NCBI GenBank assembly: GCA_009377445.1
Contig: WHUA01000014.1
Location: forward strand, 62,001-126,000
DNA: 64,000 bases
DNA from: Alphaproteobacteria bacterium
GTDB lineage: Bacteria > Pseudomonadota > Alphaproteobacteria > UBA8366
Direction: 5' to 3'
How positions within the stretch are numbered: position 1 is the first letter of the stretch; each line of letters begins with the position of its first letter. The notes beneath the pieces are model-generated. The model saw only the letters and a list, made by a program, of their open reading frames with translations. It was not told the origin of the DNA and made no database searches. Position numbers and translations under genes: made by a program. Shown here piece after piece: positions 54,623-63,198 of the stretch.

Positions 54623-55078
54623 ATGCAGCTTGTTAAGCAGTCGGTCATAACTATTGGGCAGCTCGAAATACGCTATCTCATGGACGGCACCGTCAATAGT
54701 GCCGCATCGGGAATGTTCGAGATGGTTGTCCCGCCGGGGGCGCGGGTGCCCCCCGCTCACAGCCACAGCGACAATGAAGAAATCATTTACTGCCTTGAAG
54801 GTACTCTGCGCACTACCGTTGCGGGTGAAGTGCGCGATCTGGAACCGGGTGATGGCAGATATACGCCCCGCGGCGCGGTACACAGCTTCTGCAACCCGCA
54901 TGACCGTGTGGCGCGTGCACTTGTCATCCTCACGCCCGACATTGGAGCCCAATTTTTCCGAGATGTCGCCGAGGCCATCAGCGCGCCGGAAAAGCCTGAT
55001 CCGGTGAAATTGGCCGAGGTGATGGGTCGTTACGGTCTGGTCCTGGCGCCAACCGTACTTACCGGCCAGTCCGCTTGA
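54623..55078 (+). CDS. Cupin-domain protein
   Basis: 151 residues. The cupin barrel shows PPAHSHSDNEEIIYCLEGTLRTTVAG (metal histidines H-x-H and glutamate) and GRYTPRGAVHSFCNP with the fourth ligand. Single-domain cupins bind a metal and act as small dioxygenases, isomerases or sensors; no substrate can be named. ATG at 54623 has AAAGGGAAAG; a GTG eight codons earlier is the alternative. Likely controlled by the divergent MarR protein. Confidence 0.88.
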   Translation: MQLVKQSVITIGQLEIRYLMDGTVNSAASGMFEMVVPPGARVPPAHSHSDNEEIIYCLEGTLRTTVAGEVRDLEPGDGRYTPRGAVHSFCNPHDRVARALVILTPDIGAQFFRDVAEAISAPEKPDPVKLAEVMGRYGLVLAPTVLTGQSA

Positions 55079-55281
55079 GACGTCCTGCCGCATCAGGTTT
55101 CTGCATAGCGTCGCCTTCGGTAACAGGGCGACGCCTGCATGTTTCAGACGTCCGTTTTTGGCTAAGAGCTGCCCTCTCGGCCGGCCGAATCAACTCCCGC
55201 TTCGCATTCAACGGCAGGCCTCGTGACAGCGATGTTCGCCTTTTGCCGTTAGGCTCTCAGCCGTTGCAGAGACAACCCGGA

Positions 55282-55311
55282 CAAAGAAAAAGGCACGGGT
55301 TTCGTGCCTTT
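55282..55311 (-). terminator. tRNA-Leu terminator
   Basis: 9-bp stem AAAGGCACG / CGTGCCTTT with a five-base loop. On the minus strand it is followed by TTCTTTGT and lies 12 bases after the tRNA-Leu 3' end. Confidence 0.85.
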
Positions 55312-55322
55312 ATCGGTGGACT

Positions 55323-55409
55323 TGGTGCCCCCGGGGAGACTCGAACTCCCACTTCCTTGCGGAAACCAGATTTTGAGTCTGGCGCGTCTACCAGTTCCGC
55401 CACAGGGGC
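55323..55409 (-). tRNA. tRNA-Leu (CAA anticodon)
   Basis: 87 bases including the encoded CCA. The acceptor arm is GCCCCTG / CGGGGGC, the anticodon arm CCAGA-CTCAAAA-TCTGG gives anticodon CAA, and the T arm is GGGAG-TTCGAGT-CTCCC. A long variable arm, typical of tRNA-Leu, is present. It decodes UUG. Confidence 0.96.
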
Positions 55410-55571
55410 TTGAGGGTCGGCGGCGCTCACTATACGGCGGGTTTCGGGCGGGTCAACGGGAAGCGTCCGCTCCCTTCCGCCCGGGCGCACTGCTAACCTC
55501 TCGCGTTGCGGCCTCGCCCGGCGTATGGTGCCCTGGCTGGTGGGCGCAAAGCCTTAACGGGGAGTGGCCTT

Positions 55572-56030
55572 ATGGTGGGCTATGAGGCTCCGGCGCGGGA
55601 GGTCGAGGCAATTCGCGACTGGTTCGCCGCGTGGCATGGCCACGTCGACGCCGTGAACTTCACCGCGGCGCGCACGCTGTTCGAAGAGGACGTCATCGGC
55701 TTCGGCACCTTCATGGATACCGTGTCCGGGCTGGACGGCCTCGAGCAGCGGCAGTGGCGCGCGATCTGGCCGACCATCGAGGGGTTCCAATTTAACCTCG
55801 ACACGCTCCGGGTCGGCGTGTCGAAGGACGGCTGCCTCGCCTTCGGTGTCGTCACCTGGGATTCGACCGGCTTCCACAAGGACGGCAGCCGCTATCCGCG
55901 CCCGGGCCGCGCCACCGTGGTGTTCGGCCGCGCCGGGCCCGGCGACCCGTGGAAAGGGCTGCACACCCACATCTCGCTCAATCCCGGCACGCCGCAGTCG
56001 TCGCACGGCGACCGGCCGGAAACCCGCTAG
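55572..56030 (+). CDS. SnoaL/ketosteroid-isomerase-like protein
   Basis: 152 residues with an NTF2-like fold pattern: AIRDWFAAWHGHVDAVNFTAARTLFEEDVIGFGT near the start and VTWDSTGFHKDG in the middle, as in DUF4440/SnoaL-like proteins. GGGGAG lies seven bases before ATG 55572; an earlier in-frame start is less likely. It ends 11 bases before the TPR gene. The function of this family is very varied; none assigned. Confidence 0.8.
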   Translation: MVGYEAPAREVEAIRDWFAAWHGHVDAVNFTAARTLFEEDVIGFGTFMDTVSGLDGLEQRQWRAIWPTIEGFQFNLDTLRVGVSKDGCLAFGVVTWDSTGFHKDGSRYPRPGRATVVFGRAGPGDPWKGLHTHISLNPGTPQSSHGDRPETR

Positions 56031-56041
56031 GCCCGCCCGGC

Positions 56042-57799
56042 ATGCGCACCGAGGGCCCGCCCGGCGACGCGACGCTGCAAGTCGCGTTCGACCTGCACCA
56101 GCAGGGCGATTTCAGCGCCGCGCTGGCGATCTACCGCGCGCTGCTGCAAACCTATCCCGACAACCCGCAGGTCCTGGGCCTGCTCGGCAGCGCCTGCCGC
56201 ATGACCGGCGAATCCGAGGAGGCCGTGGAATGCCTCCGCAGGGCCGTCGCCGCGGCGCCGCTCCGCATCGACCTCAAGGCCGAATACGGCATCGCGCTGG
56301 CCGAAGCCGGCGAGCACGCGCGCGCGATCGATCTGCTCGAAGACCTGCTGCCGGCGCTGGCGGCGCAGAAACAGGACGCCGCCGTGGTCTATGCCGCGCT
56401 CGGCGACGCCTGCCTCGGCCTCGAGCGCCTCTACGAAGCCGTCGGCCACTACCGCACCGCCATCGCGAAGGAGCCGGAGAACACCGCTGCCGCGGTCAAT
56501 CTCGGCACCGCGCTGCAGCGGCTGGGGCGGCACAAGGAAGCGATCGCCGCCTACGAGGCCGCGCTGCGGCTGGAGCCGTCGAACCTGGGGGCGATGACCA
56601 ACCTGGGCGTCGCGCTCCAGGAATTCGGACAGGTCGACGATTCGCTGGCGATCCTGAAATGCGCCGCGGCGCTGGCGCCGAGCGATCCCGGCATCCGCAC
56701 CGACCTCGCGGTGAGCCTGCTCAAGGCCGGCGATTCGGACGGGGCGGAAGAAGCGCTCAACCGCGCCATCGCCAGCGATTCCGGCTACGGCAGGGCGTGG
56801 AGCAATCTCGGCAACCTGCTGCAGAGCGGGCTGCTGCTGGCCGAGGCGCGGATGGCGCACGAGAGCGCGCTCACCCTCGATCCCGATGACCCCGAGTTCC
56901 ACTGGAACCACTCGATCACGCTGCTGCTCGACGGCGCCCTGAAGGACGGCTTCGCGGAGTACGAGTGGCGGCGCAAAATTCCCGGTTTCGGCAACAGGCA
57001 CATCACCGGGACGGCCTGGGACGGCAGCAAGCCGCGCGGCCGCACCATCCTGGTCTATGCGGAACAGGGGCTCGGCGACACGCTGCAGTTCTGCCGCTAC
57101 GCGCCGCTGCTGGCGCGCGCCGGAGCCAAGGTCGTGCTCGCCTGCCCGGAGAAGCTGGCGCCCCTGCTGTCGACGCTCGACGGCCCTGTCGAGATCGTGA
57201 GCAATCTCGACGCCGTCTCCTTCTACGACTGCCAGGCGCCGCTGATGAGCCTGCCGCACCTGATGGGGACGACGCTCAAGACCATCCCGGTCAGCGTGCC
57301 GTATCTCTCGGTGCCGCCGGGCGCGGCGTCGCCGCTGCCGGCCTCGCAGAAAGGCAGCCGGATCGGCCTCGTCTGGGCCGGCAATCCGAACAACCCGAAT
57401 GCGCGCCACCGCTCGATGCCGCTGGAAGCGCTGCGCCCGCTGTTCGCCCTGGAAGGCATCGAATGGATCTCGCTGCAGGAAGGGCCGGCGCGGAAGCAGA
57501 TCCTCGGCACCGGATTGCCGATAGCCGACCTCGCGCCCGACCTGTCCGCCACCGCGGCGGCCATGGCCGAGCTCGACCTGGTGATCACCGTCGACACCGC
57601 GATCGCGCATCTCGCCGGGGCGCTGGGCCGGCCGTTCTGGCTGCTGCTGTCCTATGCGCCCGATTGGCGGTGGCTGCTCGACCGCGACGATTCGCCGTGG
57701 TACCCGACGGCGCGGCTGTTCCGCCAGCCCACCGCCGGCGAATGGGGCCCGGTCGTCGAAGATGTGCGCGAGCAGCTCCGCGCCTTCACGAAGCATTGA
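56042..57799 (+). CDS. TPR protein with C-terminal glycosyltransferase-like domain
   Basis: 585 residues. About seven to nine TPR units cover residues 12-295 (for example AAVNLGTALQRLGRHKEAIAAYEAAL and AWSNLGNLLQSGLLL). The C-terminal half has ILVYAEQGLGDTLQFCRYAPLLA and IGLVWAGNPNNPNARHRSMPLEAL, then DLVITVDTAIAHLAGALGRPFW, as in GT9/GT41-like proteins. This TPR-GT layout is common in alphaproteobacteria and may glycosylate proteins or polysaccharides; target unknown. Confidence 0.88.
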   Translation: MRTEGPPGDATLQVAFDLHQQGDFSAALAIYRALLQTYPDNPQVLGLLGSACRMTGESEEAVECLRRAVAAAPLRIDLKAEYGIALAEAGEHARAIDLLEDLLPALAAQKQDAAVVYAALGDACLGLERLYEAVGHYRTAIAKEPENTAAAVNLGTALQRLGRHKEAIAAYEAALRLEPSNLGAMTNLGVALQEFGQVDDSLAILKCAAALAPSDPGIRTDLAVSLLKAGDSDGAEEALNRAIASDSGYGRAWSNLGNLLQSGLLLAEARMAHESALTLDPDDPEFHWNHSITLLLDGALKDGFAEYEWRRKIPGFGNRHITGTAWDGSKPRGRTILVYAEQGLGDTLQFCRYAPLLARAGAKVVLACPEKLAPLLSTLDGPVEIVSNLDAVSFYDCQAPLMSLPHLMGTTLKTIPVSVPYLSVPPGAASPLPASQKGSRIGLVWAGNPNNPNARHRSMPLEALRPLFALEGIEWISLQEGPARKQILGTGLPIADLAPDLSATAAAMAELDLVITVDTAIAHLAGALGRPFWLLLSYAPDWRWLLDRDDSPWYPTARLFRQPTAGEWGPVVEDVREQLRAFTKH

Positions 57800-57887
57800 T
57801 GCGCCGCGCCCGGGCCTTGCCCGCGCCGGTGTTCTTCATCATGTTGTTGCCCGGATACAGGTCATTCCACAGTCAAGGGCATCCCGC

Positions 57888-58406
57888 GTGACCCACGGAC
57901 TGCGACATCCCGATAGAACGCCGGCGCTGGCGCTGCTGGCGATCAGCGGCCTGACGCTCGCCGCGGTCTACGCCTCGCAATACATCGGCGGACTGCAGCC
58001 GTGCCAGCTCTGCCTCTATCAGCGCTGGCCCTGGTGGGGCGCGCTCGCGTTGGCCGGCGTGGCGCTGTTGCCGGCGCTGTCGGTCAACCTGCGCATGCTG
58101 CTGATCGTCGCCGCGGGGCTCCTCCTGCTCGGCGGCGCAGGCGTGGCGGTCTACCACGTCGGCGTCGAGCAGCATTGGTGGCCGGGCCCCGCGAGCTGCG
58201 GCGCGACCGGCCAGATCCCCGGCTCCTTCACCGAGCTTCAACAGATGATGGAGCGCCCGGCGGCGAGCTGCGACGCGCCCGCCTGGACGCTGCTCGGCGT
58301 ATCGATGGCGGGGTACAACGCGATCCTGTCGCTCGCCGTGAGCGCCTGGCTACTGGCCGCCGGCGCCGCAGCCCTCGGCGAGAAGCGAAGCGGGCGCCTG
58401 GGATGA
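57888..58406 (+). CDS. dsbB: Disulphide bond formation protein DsbB
   Basis: 172-residue four-helix membrane protein that reoxidises DsbA and passes electrons to ubiquinone. The first cysteine pair is in PCQLCLYQRWPWW, the second pair in PASCGA and AASCDAP of the second periplasmic loop. Start is GTG at 57888. The stop overlaps the coq7 ATG by four bases (ATGA), so the two are translationally linked. Confidence 0.92.
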   Translation: MTHGLRHPDRTPALALLAISGLTLAAVYASQYIGGLQPCQLCLYQRWPWWGALALAGVALLPALSVNLRMLLIVAAGLLLLGGAGVAVYHVGVEQHWWPGPASCGATGQIPGSFTELQQMMERPAASCDAPAWTLLGVSMAGYNAILSLAVSAWLLAAGAAALGEKRSGRLG

Positions 58407-58957
58407 CCGCGAAGCCCGGTCCGCGCTATCTGCCCGGCGATCCGCCGCCCGCCGAAGACGTCGCGCGGATGATCCGCGTCGACCACGCGGGCGAATACGG
58501 CGCGATCCAAATCTATGCCGGGCAGCTCGCCGTGCTGCCGCGCGGGACCGCATCCGCCGCCGTGCGCAAGATGGCGCACCAGGAAGAAGCGCATCTCGAC
58601 CGCTTCGCCAGGATGATCGTCGAGCGCCGGGTCCGTCCGACGGTCTTCGCGCCGCTTTGGCATGTGGGCGGCTACATGCTCGGCGCCGGCACGGCGCTGC
58701 TCGGCGCGCCCGCGGCGATGGCCTGCACGGTCGCGGTCGAAGAAGTCATCGACGCGCACTACGGTGCGCAGGCCGCGCGTCTCGGCGACCGCGAGCCGGC
58801 GCTCAAAGCGACGATCGAAGAGTTCCAGGCCGACGAGCGCGCGCATCGCGATACGGCGATGGAGCACGAGGCCCGGCGCGCGCCGGCTTACCTGCTGCTC
58901 ACCGGCGCGGTCAAAGCCGTCTCCCGAATGGCGATCTGGATCTCCGAGCGCTTCTGA
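58403..58957 (+). CDS. coq7: Demethoxyubiquinone hydroxylase Coq7
   Basis: 184-residue di-iron monooxygenase of the last hydroxylation step of ubiquinone synthesis. Metal ligands: RVDHAGEYGA (Glu), HQEEAHLDRF (Glu-x-x-His), EEVIDAHY and DERAHRDTAMEHEA. It is coupled to dsbB, which uses ubiquinone. Together with ubiA and ubiD it shows a ubiquinone-based respiratory chain. Confidence 0.95.
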   Translation: MTAKPGPRYLPGDPPPAEDVARMIRVDHAGEYGAIQIYAGQLAVLPRGTASAAVRKMAHQEEAHLDRFARMIVERRVRPTVFAPLWHVGGYMLGAGTALLGAPAAMACTVAVEEVIDAHYGAQAARLGDREPALKATIEEFQADERAHRDTAMEHEARRAPAYLLLTGAVKAVSRMAIWISERF

Positions 58958-58963
58958 CGGCGC

Positions 58964-59527
58964 TCAGGACGGATCGAGCTCCGTATCCCAGTAGAGAAAG
59001 TCGCGCCAGCTATCGTGCAGGAAGTTCGGCGGGAAGCCACGGCCGCTCTCCTGCAGCTCCCAGACGCTCGGCTGCCGCGGTGTTCGCCGCGGCAGCATGC
59101 TCGCCTTCGTCGGCATCCGCCCGCCTTTGCGCAAGTTGCAGGGGGAGCAGGCCGAGACCACGTTCTCCCATGTCGTCCGCCCGCCGCGCGAGCGCGGCAC
59201 AACGTGGTCGAAGGTCAGGTCGTGCGCGGGAAAGGCATCGCCGCAATATTGGCAGGCGAAGCGGTCGCGCAGGAACACGTTGAATCGGGTGAAGGCGGGG
59301 CGGCGCTCCTGGGAGACGTATTCCTTGAGCGCGATGACGCTCGGCAGCTTCAGCGCGAAGGAGGGCGAGTGGATCACACGGTCGTATTGCGAGACGACGC
59401 TGACGCGGTCGCTGACGACCGCCTTGATCGCTTCCTGCCAGGACCAAAGGGACAACGGAAAGTAGCTGAGCGGCCGGAAGTCGGCATTCAGCACAAGAGC
59501 GGGACAGTCATTGATGGCAAGTAGCAC
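58964..59527 (-). CDS. HNH endonuclease-family protein
   Basis: 187 residues. The HNH/zinc part is FACQYCGDAFPAHDLTFDHVVPRSRGGRTTWENVVSACSPCNLRKGG, with two CxxC pairs. The N-terminal NADFRPLSYFPLSLWSWQEAIKAV is typical of a widespread alphaproteobacterial family. The start is GTG at 59527 (GAGGG eight bases upstream), not the distant ATG. The biological role of this family is not established; it is not linked to a restriction system here. Confidence 0.9.
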   Translation of the reverse strand: MLLAINDCPALVLNADFRPLSYFPLSLWSWQEAIKAVVSDRVSVVSQYDRVIHSPSFALKLPSVIALKEYVSQERRPAFTRFNVFLRDRFACQYCGDAFPAHDLTFDHVVPRSRGGRTTWENVVSACSPCNLRKGGRMPTKASMLPRRTPRQPSVWELQESGRGFPPNFLHDSWRDFLYWDTELDPS

Positions 59528-59654
59528 GATATTCGCCCTCGGATGACACCGCGCCGCCCGTTTTCCCGCCGGGTACTCCGATACCGGCCCGCGCCGGACG
59601 ACGCCATCCTGATAGCGGAAAATCGGAGTCGCGACAAGCTGGAGAAGCCAGGGG

Positions 59655-60299
59655 CTAAGAATCTTCACGCCCCTGTAACGGACGTGCGGACGGATGCAGC
59701 ACGGGCTGGTAGCCGCCGCGCAATGCACCGGCCGAAGAAGGCGGCGTCAGCACCGTAACCGTCTCCGCCGGCGGCGCAACCAGTCCGGCTTCATAGCCCG
59801 CGTGCGTCCACGGCCGCAGCCAGCCGCCGGCGACGAGGCACGGCCGATCCCGCCACAGGATGAAAGCGCCGTCCGGCAGGTCGCCGAGCCGGGCGCGCCA
59901 TGTCCGCTGCCGCCGCGTGTCCGGCTCGATGCGCTCGCGATGCAGGACCGCGTCCATCTCGCCCGCGCGCGGCAGTTCCGGCGCGCAATTGCCGCCGCGC
60001 CACGCTGCCTGCCATGCATGGAAGTCCCTGCGCCGGCATTCGAAGCAGGGCCGGTGCCCGGCCGCGATCGCCACCGCCTCATCGAGGAAGAATAGCTCGG
60101 TGTAGCGGCGCGGCGCCATCACCGCGCGGTGGCGGCCGCGGAACTCCGTCAGGCAGACGATCCAGACCTTGTGCTTCCAGCGGCTCCGGCCGAGGCGCTT
60201 CTCCGCGTCGTGCAGGATGCCGCGATTGCCCATGAACATGCCGCGCGCGTCGGCCGCGACGATGTCGCCGGCCGGCGTCACGCGGTTCTGCAGCGGCAT
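59655..60299 (-). CDS. Conserved hypothetical protein with a CxxC motif
   Basis: 214 residues, soluble. A HRPCFECRRRDFHAW segment (about residue 82) may bind zinc. The first 60 residues (GDIVAADARGMFMGNRGILHD... KVWIVCLTEFRGRHRAVM) look conserved in alphaproteobacteria, but I cannot name the family. Four bases before the esterase stop on the same strand. Confidence 0.7.
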   Translation of the reverse strand: MPLQNRVTPAGDIVAADARGMFMGNRGILHDAEKRLGRSRWKHKVWIVCLTEFRGRHRAVMAPRRYTELFFLDEAVAIAAGHRPCFECRRRDFHAWQAAWRGGNCAPELPRAGEMDAVLHRERIEPDTRRQRTWRARLGDLPDGAFILWRDRPCLVAGGWLRPWTHAGYEAGLVAPPAETVTVLTPPSSAGALRGGYQPVLHPSARPLQGREDS

Positions 60300-60303
60300 G
60301 GGA

Positions 60304-60966
60304 TCAGCCCGTCAGCGCCTCGTGGAGGAACTCCGCGGCGCGCACCAGGCCGCTCTGGTCGATGCCGTGGCCGATGCCAGGGCAGCTCAGCGTCTCGACT
60401 GCGATGCCGGCGGCCCGCAGCCCATTCGCGGCGTGATCGAGCGAGGCGTAGGGCACGACCTCGTCCGCCGTGCCGTGCGCGAGCAACACCGGCGGGCGCG
60501 ATTTGATCTCGTCCGCGAGCAGCTCGGGCGCGATCAGCCGGCCGGAGAATCCGACGATCCCGGCAAGCTGCCGCGCGCGGCGCGGGCCGACGAACAGGCT
60601 CATCATCGTGCCCTGGCTGAAGCCGACCAGCGCGGTCCTGCTTTCATCGAGGCCGGCGCTTTCCAGCTCCCGGTCGATGAAGGCGTCGAGCGGCGCGGCC
60701 GCCATCCTGACGCCCGACAGCATCGCCTCGGGCGAGCGGTCCTGGACGCTGAACCACTGATAGCCGTGGGGCGCCATGTCGCAGGGGAACGGCGCGTTGG
60801 GCGACACGAAGGCCGCGTTCGGCAGCACCTGCGCCCAGTGCGGCGCGATGCCGATCAGGTCCTGGCCGTCCGCACCGAGCCCGTGCAGCAAAATAACGAG
60901 CTGCTGCGCCGGGCCGCCCGCGGCCGGCCCGAAGCGGGGCCCGTCGAGTTCGAAGAAACCAGCCAT
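60304..60966 (-). CDS. Carboxylesterase/phospholipase (YpfH-like)
   Basis: 220-residue alpha/beta hydrolase of the phospholipase/carboxylesterase family. LLHGLGADGQDLIGI contains the oxyanion region, GFSQG holds the serine, and D and H occur in GTADEVVPY and GIGHGID. The frame is open 25 codons upstream; MAGFFELDGPRFGP at 60966 is preferred. Ends right before the hypothetical gene. Confidence 0.92.
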   Translation of the reverse strand: MAGFFELDGPRFGPAAGGPAQQLVILLHGLGADGQDLIGIAPHWAQVLPNAAFVSPNAPFPCDMAPHGYQWFSVQDRSPEAMLSGVRMAAAPLDAFIDRELESAGLDESRTALVGFSQGTMMSLFVGPRRARQLAGIVGFSGRLIAPELLADEIKSRPPVLLAHGTADEVVPYASLDHAANGLRAAGIAVETLSCPGIGHGIDQSGLVRAAEFLHEALTG

Positions 60967-60997
60967 CCTTTGCGCCCTTTCTGAGCAACCGCCCGCG

Positions 60998-61606
60998 TCA
61001 GGGCGCGCCCTTGTAATAATGCCAGAGGAAGAGCGCCGCAACGCCGCGCCAGGGACGCCAGCTTTCGACGATGATTTCCGACGCGGCGCGGGCCGGCCTC
61101 AGCTCGAGCCCCTTCAAGCGGCGCAGCGCTTCCTGGATGGCGAGATCCTCCGCCGGCCACACATCGGGCCGGCGCAGGGAGAACAGCATGTAGATCTCCG
61201 CGCTCCAGCGGCCGAGCCCGCGCAGCGCGGTGAGCGCGGCCACCACCTCGTCGTCGCTCGCCGCGGCCAGCCGCTCGGCATCGAGCAGGCCGGACCGCAT
61301 CGCCTCGGCGATGCCGCGGCCGTATTCGACCTTGCGGCGGCTGAAGCCGACGGCGCGCAATGTCACGTCGCTGGCGGCGAGGAAATTCTCCGGCGTCAGC
61401 GGATCGACCGCGGCGAGCAGGCGCGCGCGGATCGCCGACGCCGACGCCGTGGAGACCTGCTGCGCGGCGACGATGTTGAGCAGCGCGCCGAAGCCCGGCT
61501 CGCGGTTGCGCGGCTCGGGATAGCCGACCAGGCCGAGCGCCTTCGCGATGTCGGCGTCGCGCTTGCCGAGCGCATCGAGGGATTCGCGTATGAAATCCGG
61601 CGTCAT
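60998..61606 (-). CDS. DNA-3-methyladenine glycosylase II (AlkA-like)
   Basis: 202-residue helix-hairpin-helix DNA glycosylase that excises alkylated bases. The hairpin is LRGLGRWSAEIYMLF, and the catalytic aspartate is in WPAEDLAIQEAL. The protein lacks the N-terminal domain of E. coli AlkA, as usual for short alphaproteobacterial forms. AAQQVSTASASAI lies in the DNA-contacting region. Confidence 0.92.
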   Translation of the reverse strand: MTPDFIRESLDALGKRDADIAKALGLVGYPEPRNREPGFGALLNIVAAQQVSTASASAIRARLLAAVDPLTPENFLAASDVTLRAVGFSRRKVEYGRGIAEAMRSGLLDAERLAAASDDEVVAALTALRGLGRWSAEIYMLFSLRRPDVWPAEDLAIQEALRRLKGLELRPARAASEIIVESWRPWRGVAALFLWHYYKGAP

Positions 61607-61647
61607 GGCGATTGACTTAGCCCAGGCGCGGCGTTACGGCCAGACCC

Positions 61648-62502
61648 ATGTCGAAACCCATGTCGACCGTCGTCACCCGATTCGCGCCGAGCCCGACCGG
61701 GCGGCTGCATCTCGGCCATGCCTACAGCGCGCTCCATGCCCGGCGGCTCGCGGAGGACGCGGGCGGACGCTTCCTGCTGCGGATCGAGGACATCGACGCC
61801 GCGCGGTGCCGGCCCGAGTTCGAGGCGGGGATCGTGGAAGACCTAACCTGGCTCGGGCTCGAATGGGAGGAGCCGGTCTGGCGGCAGTCAGAGCGCATGG
61901 CGGTCTACGCCGAGGCGCTCGGGCGGCTCGAGGCGCGCGGCCTCCTCTATCCCTGCTTCTGCACCCGGAAGGACATCGAGCGCGAGATCGCCGATGCCGG
62001 TCACGCGCCGCACAGGCCGGACGGCCCGGTCTATCCCGGCACCTGCCGCCATCTGGGCGCGGCGGAGCGGACCGCGCGTATCGAGGCCGGCGCGCCCTAT
62101 GCGGAACGGCTCCGCATGGACCGGGCGATGGCGACGGCCGGTTCCCTCTGCTTCACCGATCGCGACGCCGGACGGGTCGCCGTCGACGGGACGCCGTTCG
62201 GCGACGTCGTGCTGGCGCGGAAGGATGTGCCCGCCAGCTATCACCTCGCCGTGGTCGTGGACGACGCGGCGCAAGGCGTGACGCTGGTGTCGCGTGGCGA
62301 AGACCTGCTGCCGGCGACCCATGTGCATCGCCTCCTGCAGGCGCTGATGGGCCTGCCCGAGCCGGGCTACGCGCACCACAGGCTGCTGGCGGATGCCGCG
62401 GGCCGGCGCTATGCGAAGCGCGACCGGGGCCTGACGATCGTGGCGCTGCGCAACGCCGGCCATTCGCCCGCCGAAGTGCGCCGCATGGCCGGGATGGGCT
62501 AA
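61648..62502 (+). CDS. gluQ: Glutamyl-Q tRNA(Asp) synthetase
   Basis: 284-residue truncated glutamyl-tRNA synthetase paralogue that glutamylates queuosine of tRNA-Asp. HIGH-type motif HLGHAYSA, FAPSPTGRLHLGH at the start, RIEDID, and a KMSKS-like YAKRDRGL. The zinc-site CFCTRKD is present. No anticodon-binding domain, as expected. The stop overlaps the convergent small membrane gene by four bases. Confidence 0.95.
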   Translation: MSKPMSTVVTRFAPSPTGRLHLGHAYSALHARRLAEDAGGRFLLRIEDIDAARCRPEFEAGIVEDLTWLGLEWEEPVWRQSERMAVYAEALGRLEARGLLYPCFCTRKDIEREIADAGHAPHRPDGPVYPGTCRHLGAAERTARIEAGAPYAERLRMDRAMATAGSLCFTDRDAGRVAVDGTPFGDVVLARKDVPASYHLAVVVDDAAQGVTLVSRGEDLLPATHVHRLLQALMGLPEPGYAHHRLLADAAGRRYAKRDRGLTIVALRNAGHSPAEVRRMAGMG

Positions 62503-62855
62503 CGCCGGAACGTGCGCCGCGGCCGGCGCGTGGCGGCGAACAGAAGCAGGCCGCCGATCGCCCCGCAGCCGATGACCAGGATGGCGATCGCGCGCCATCC
62601 CGGCAGCAGGAGCCACGGCACGAAGACCGAATCCCACACGGCAGGGTGGACGTAGCGCTGGATGACCGCCTGGATCAGGTTGAGGCTGGCTTTGTCGAGA
62701 TCGTACCAGATCTGGCCCGCCGGCTGGGCGAGGTCGCCGCCCGACAGCCACAGCCACACGCCGGCGCCCAGCGCCGCCACGGCCAGAACCACGAACACGT
62801 TGCCGATTACCCTGAGCACACCCATGCGCCGGTCGTTCCCGCCTTCTGCCGGCAT
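62499..62855 (-). CDS. Small membrane protein
   Basis: 118 residues, with two membrane helices (about 17-35 and 82-106) around a periplasmic or cytoplasmic segment of about 45 residues (AQPAGQIWYDLDKASLNLIQ, then QRYVHPAVWDSVFVPWLLLP). This layout resembles small conserved inner-membrane proteins of alphaproteobacteria. Start at MPAEGGNDRR (62855) or MGVLRVIG (62825); neither has a strong ribosome site. Function unknown. Confidence 0.65.
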   Translation of the reverse strand: MPAEGGNDRRMGVLRVIGNVFVVLAVAALGAGVWLWLSGGDLAQPAGQIWYDLDKASLNLIQAVIQRYVHPAVWDSVFVPWLLLPGWRAIAILVIGCGAIGGLLLFAATRRPRRTFRR

Positions 62856-62999
62856 GTCTTGCTTATCGTTCGGGCGCACGCTAGCACGGCCCCCCTGCCC
62901 ACGCCACCATAGAGCGAACCCGCCGATTGCCCGCCGAATCGCTGACCGACTGCTTGCTAGTGCCGGTATGCTTTTGTAATGTCCCCGCTCCTTGATGCC

Positions 63000-63090
63000 G
63001 GAGGGATGGCCGAGCGGTTGAAGGCGCACGCTTGGAAAGCGTGTAGGCGTTAATAGCGTCTCGCGGGTTCGAATCCCGCTCCCTCCGCCA
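63000..63090 (+). tRNA. tRNA-Ser (GGA anticodon)
   Basis: 91 bases including CCA. Acceptor GGAGGGA / TCCCTCC, anticodon loop CTTGGAAAG gives GGA, a long variable arm (TAGGCGTTAATAGCGTCTC), and T arm GCGGG-TTCGAAT-CCCGC. It decodes UCC and UCU. The CCA end is part of a hairpin GCCACCC / GGGTGGC (63087-63115) with the following bases. Confidence 0.96.
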
Positions 63091-63157
63091 CCCTACGCCT
63101 ACGGCTTCGGGTGGCAGGCAAATGGACTGACAAACGAAGGCGATTAGGCGCAGGCGT

Positions 63158-63191
63158 GTCTCCCGAAGCTCCGCCAGGAGCCTAGAGAGAC
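63158..63191 (+). repeat. Structured element before the GIY-YIG gene
   Basis: Imperfect hairpin with arms GTCTC / GAGAC and CTCC / GGAG (loop GCCA), ending seven bases before the GIY-YIG ATG. It could be a regulatory or recognition structure linked to the GIY-YIG cassette. Confidence 0.35.
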
Positions 63192-63198
63192 CCACTGG

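Noticed and set aside
55079..55281. Possible small gene between the cupin gene and tRNA-Leu
   Set aside because: Only a 112-codon frame that runs antisense through the tRNA; no domain or ribosome site.
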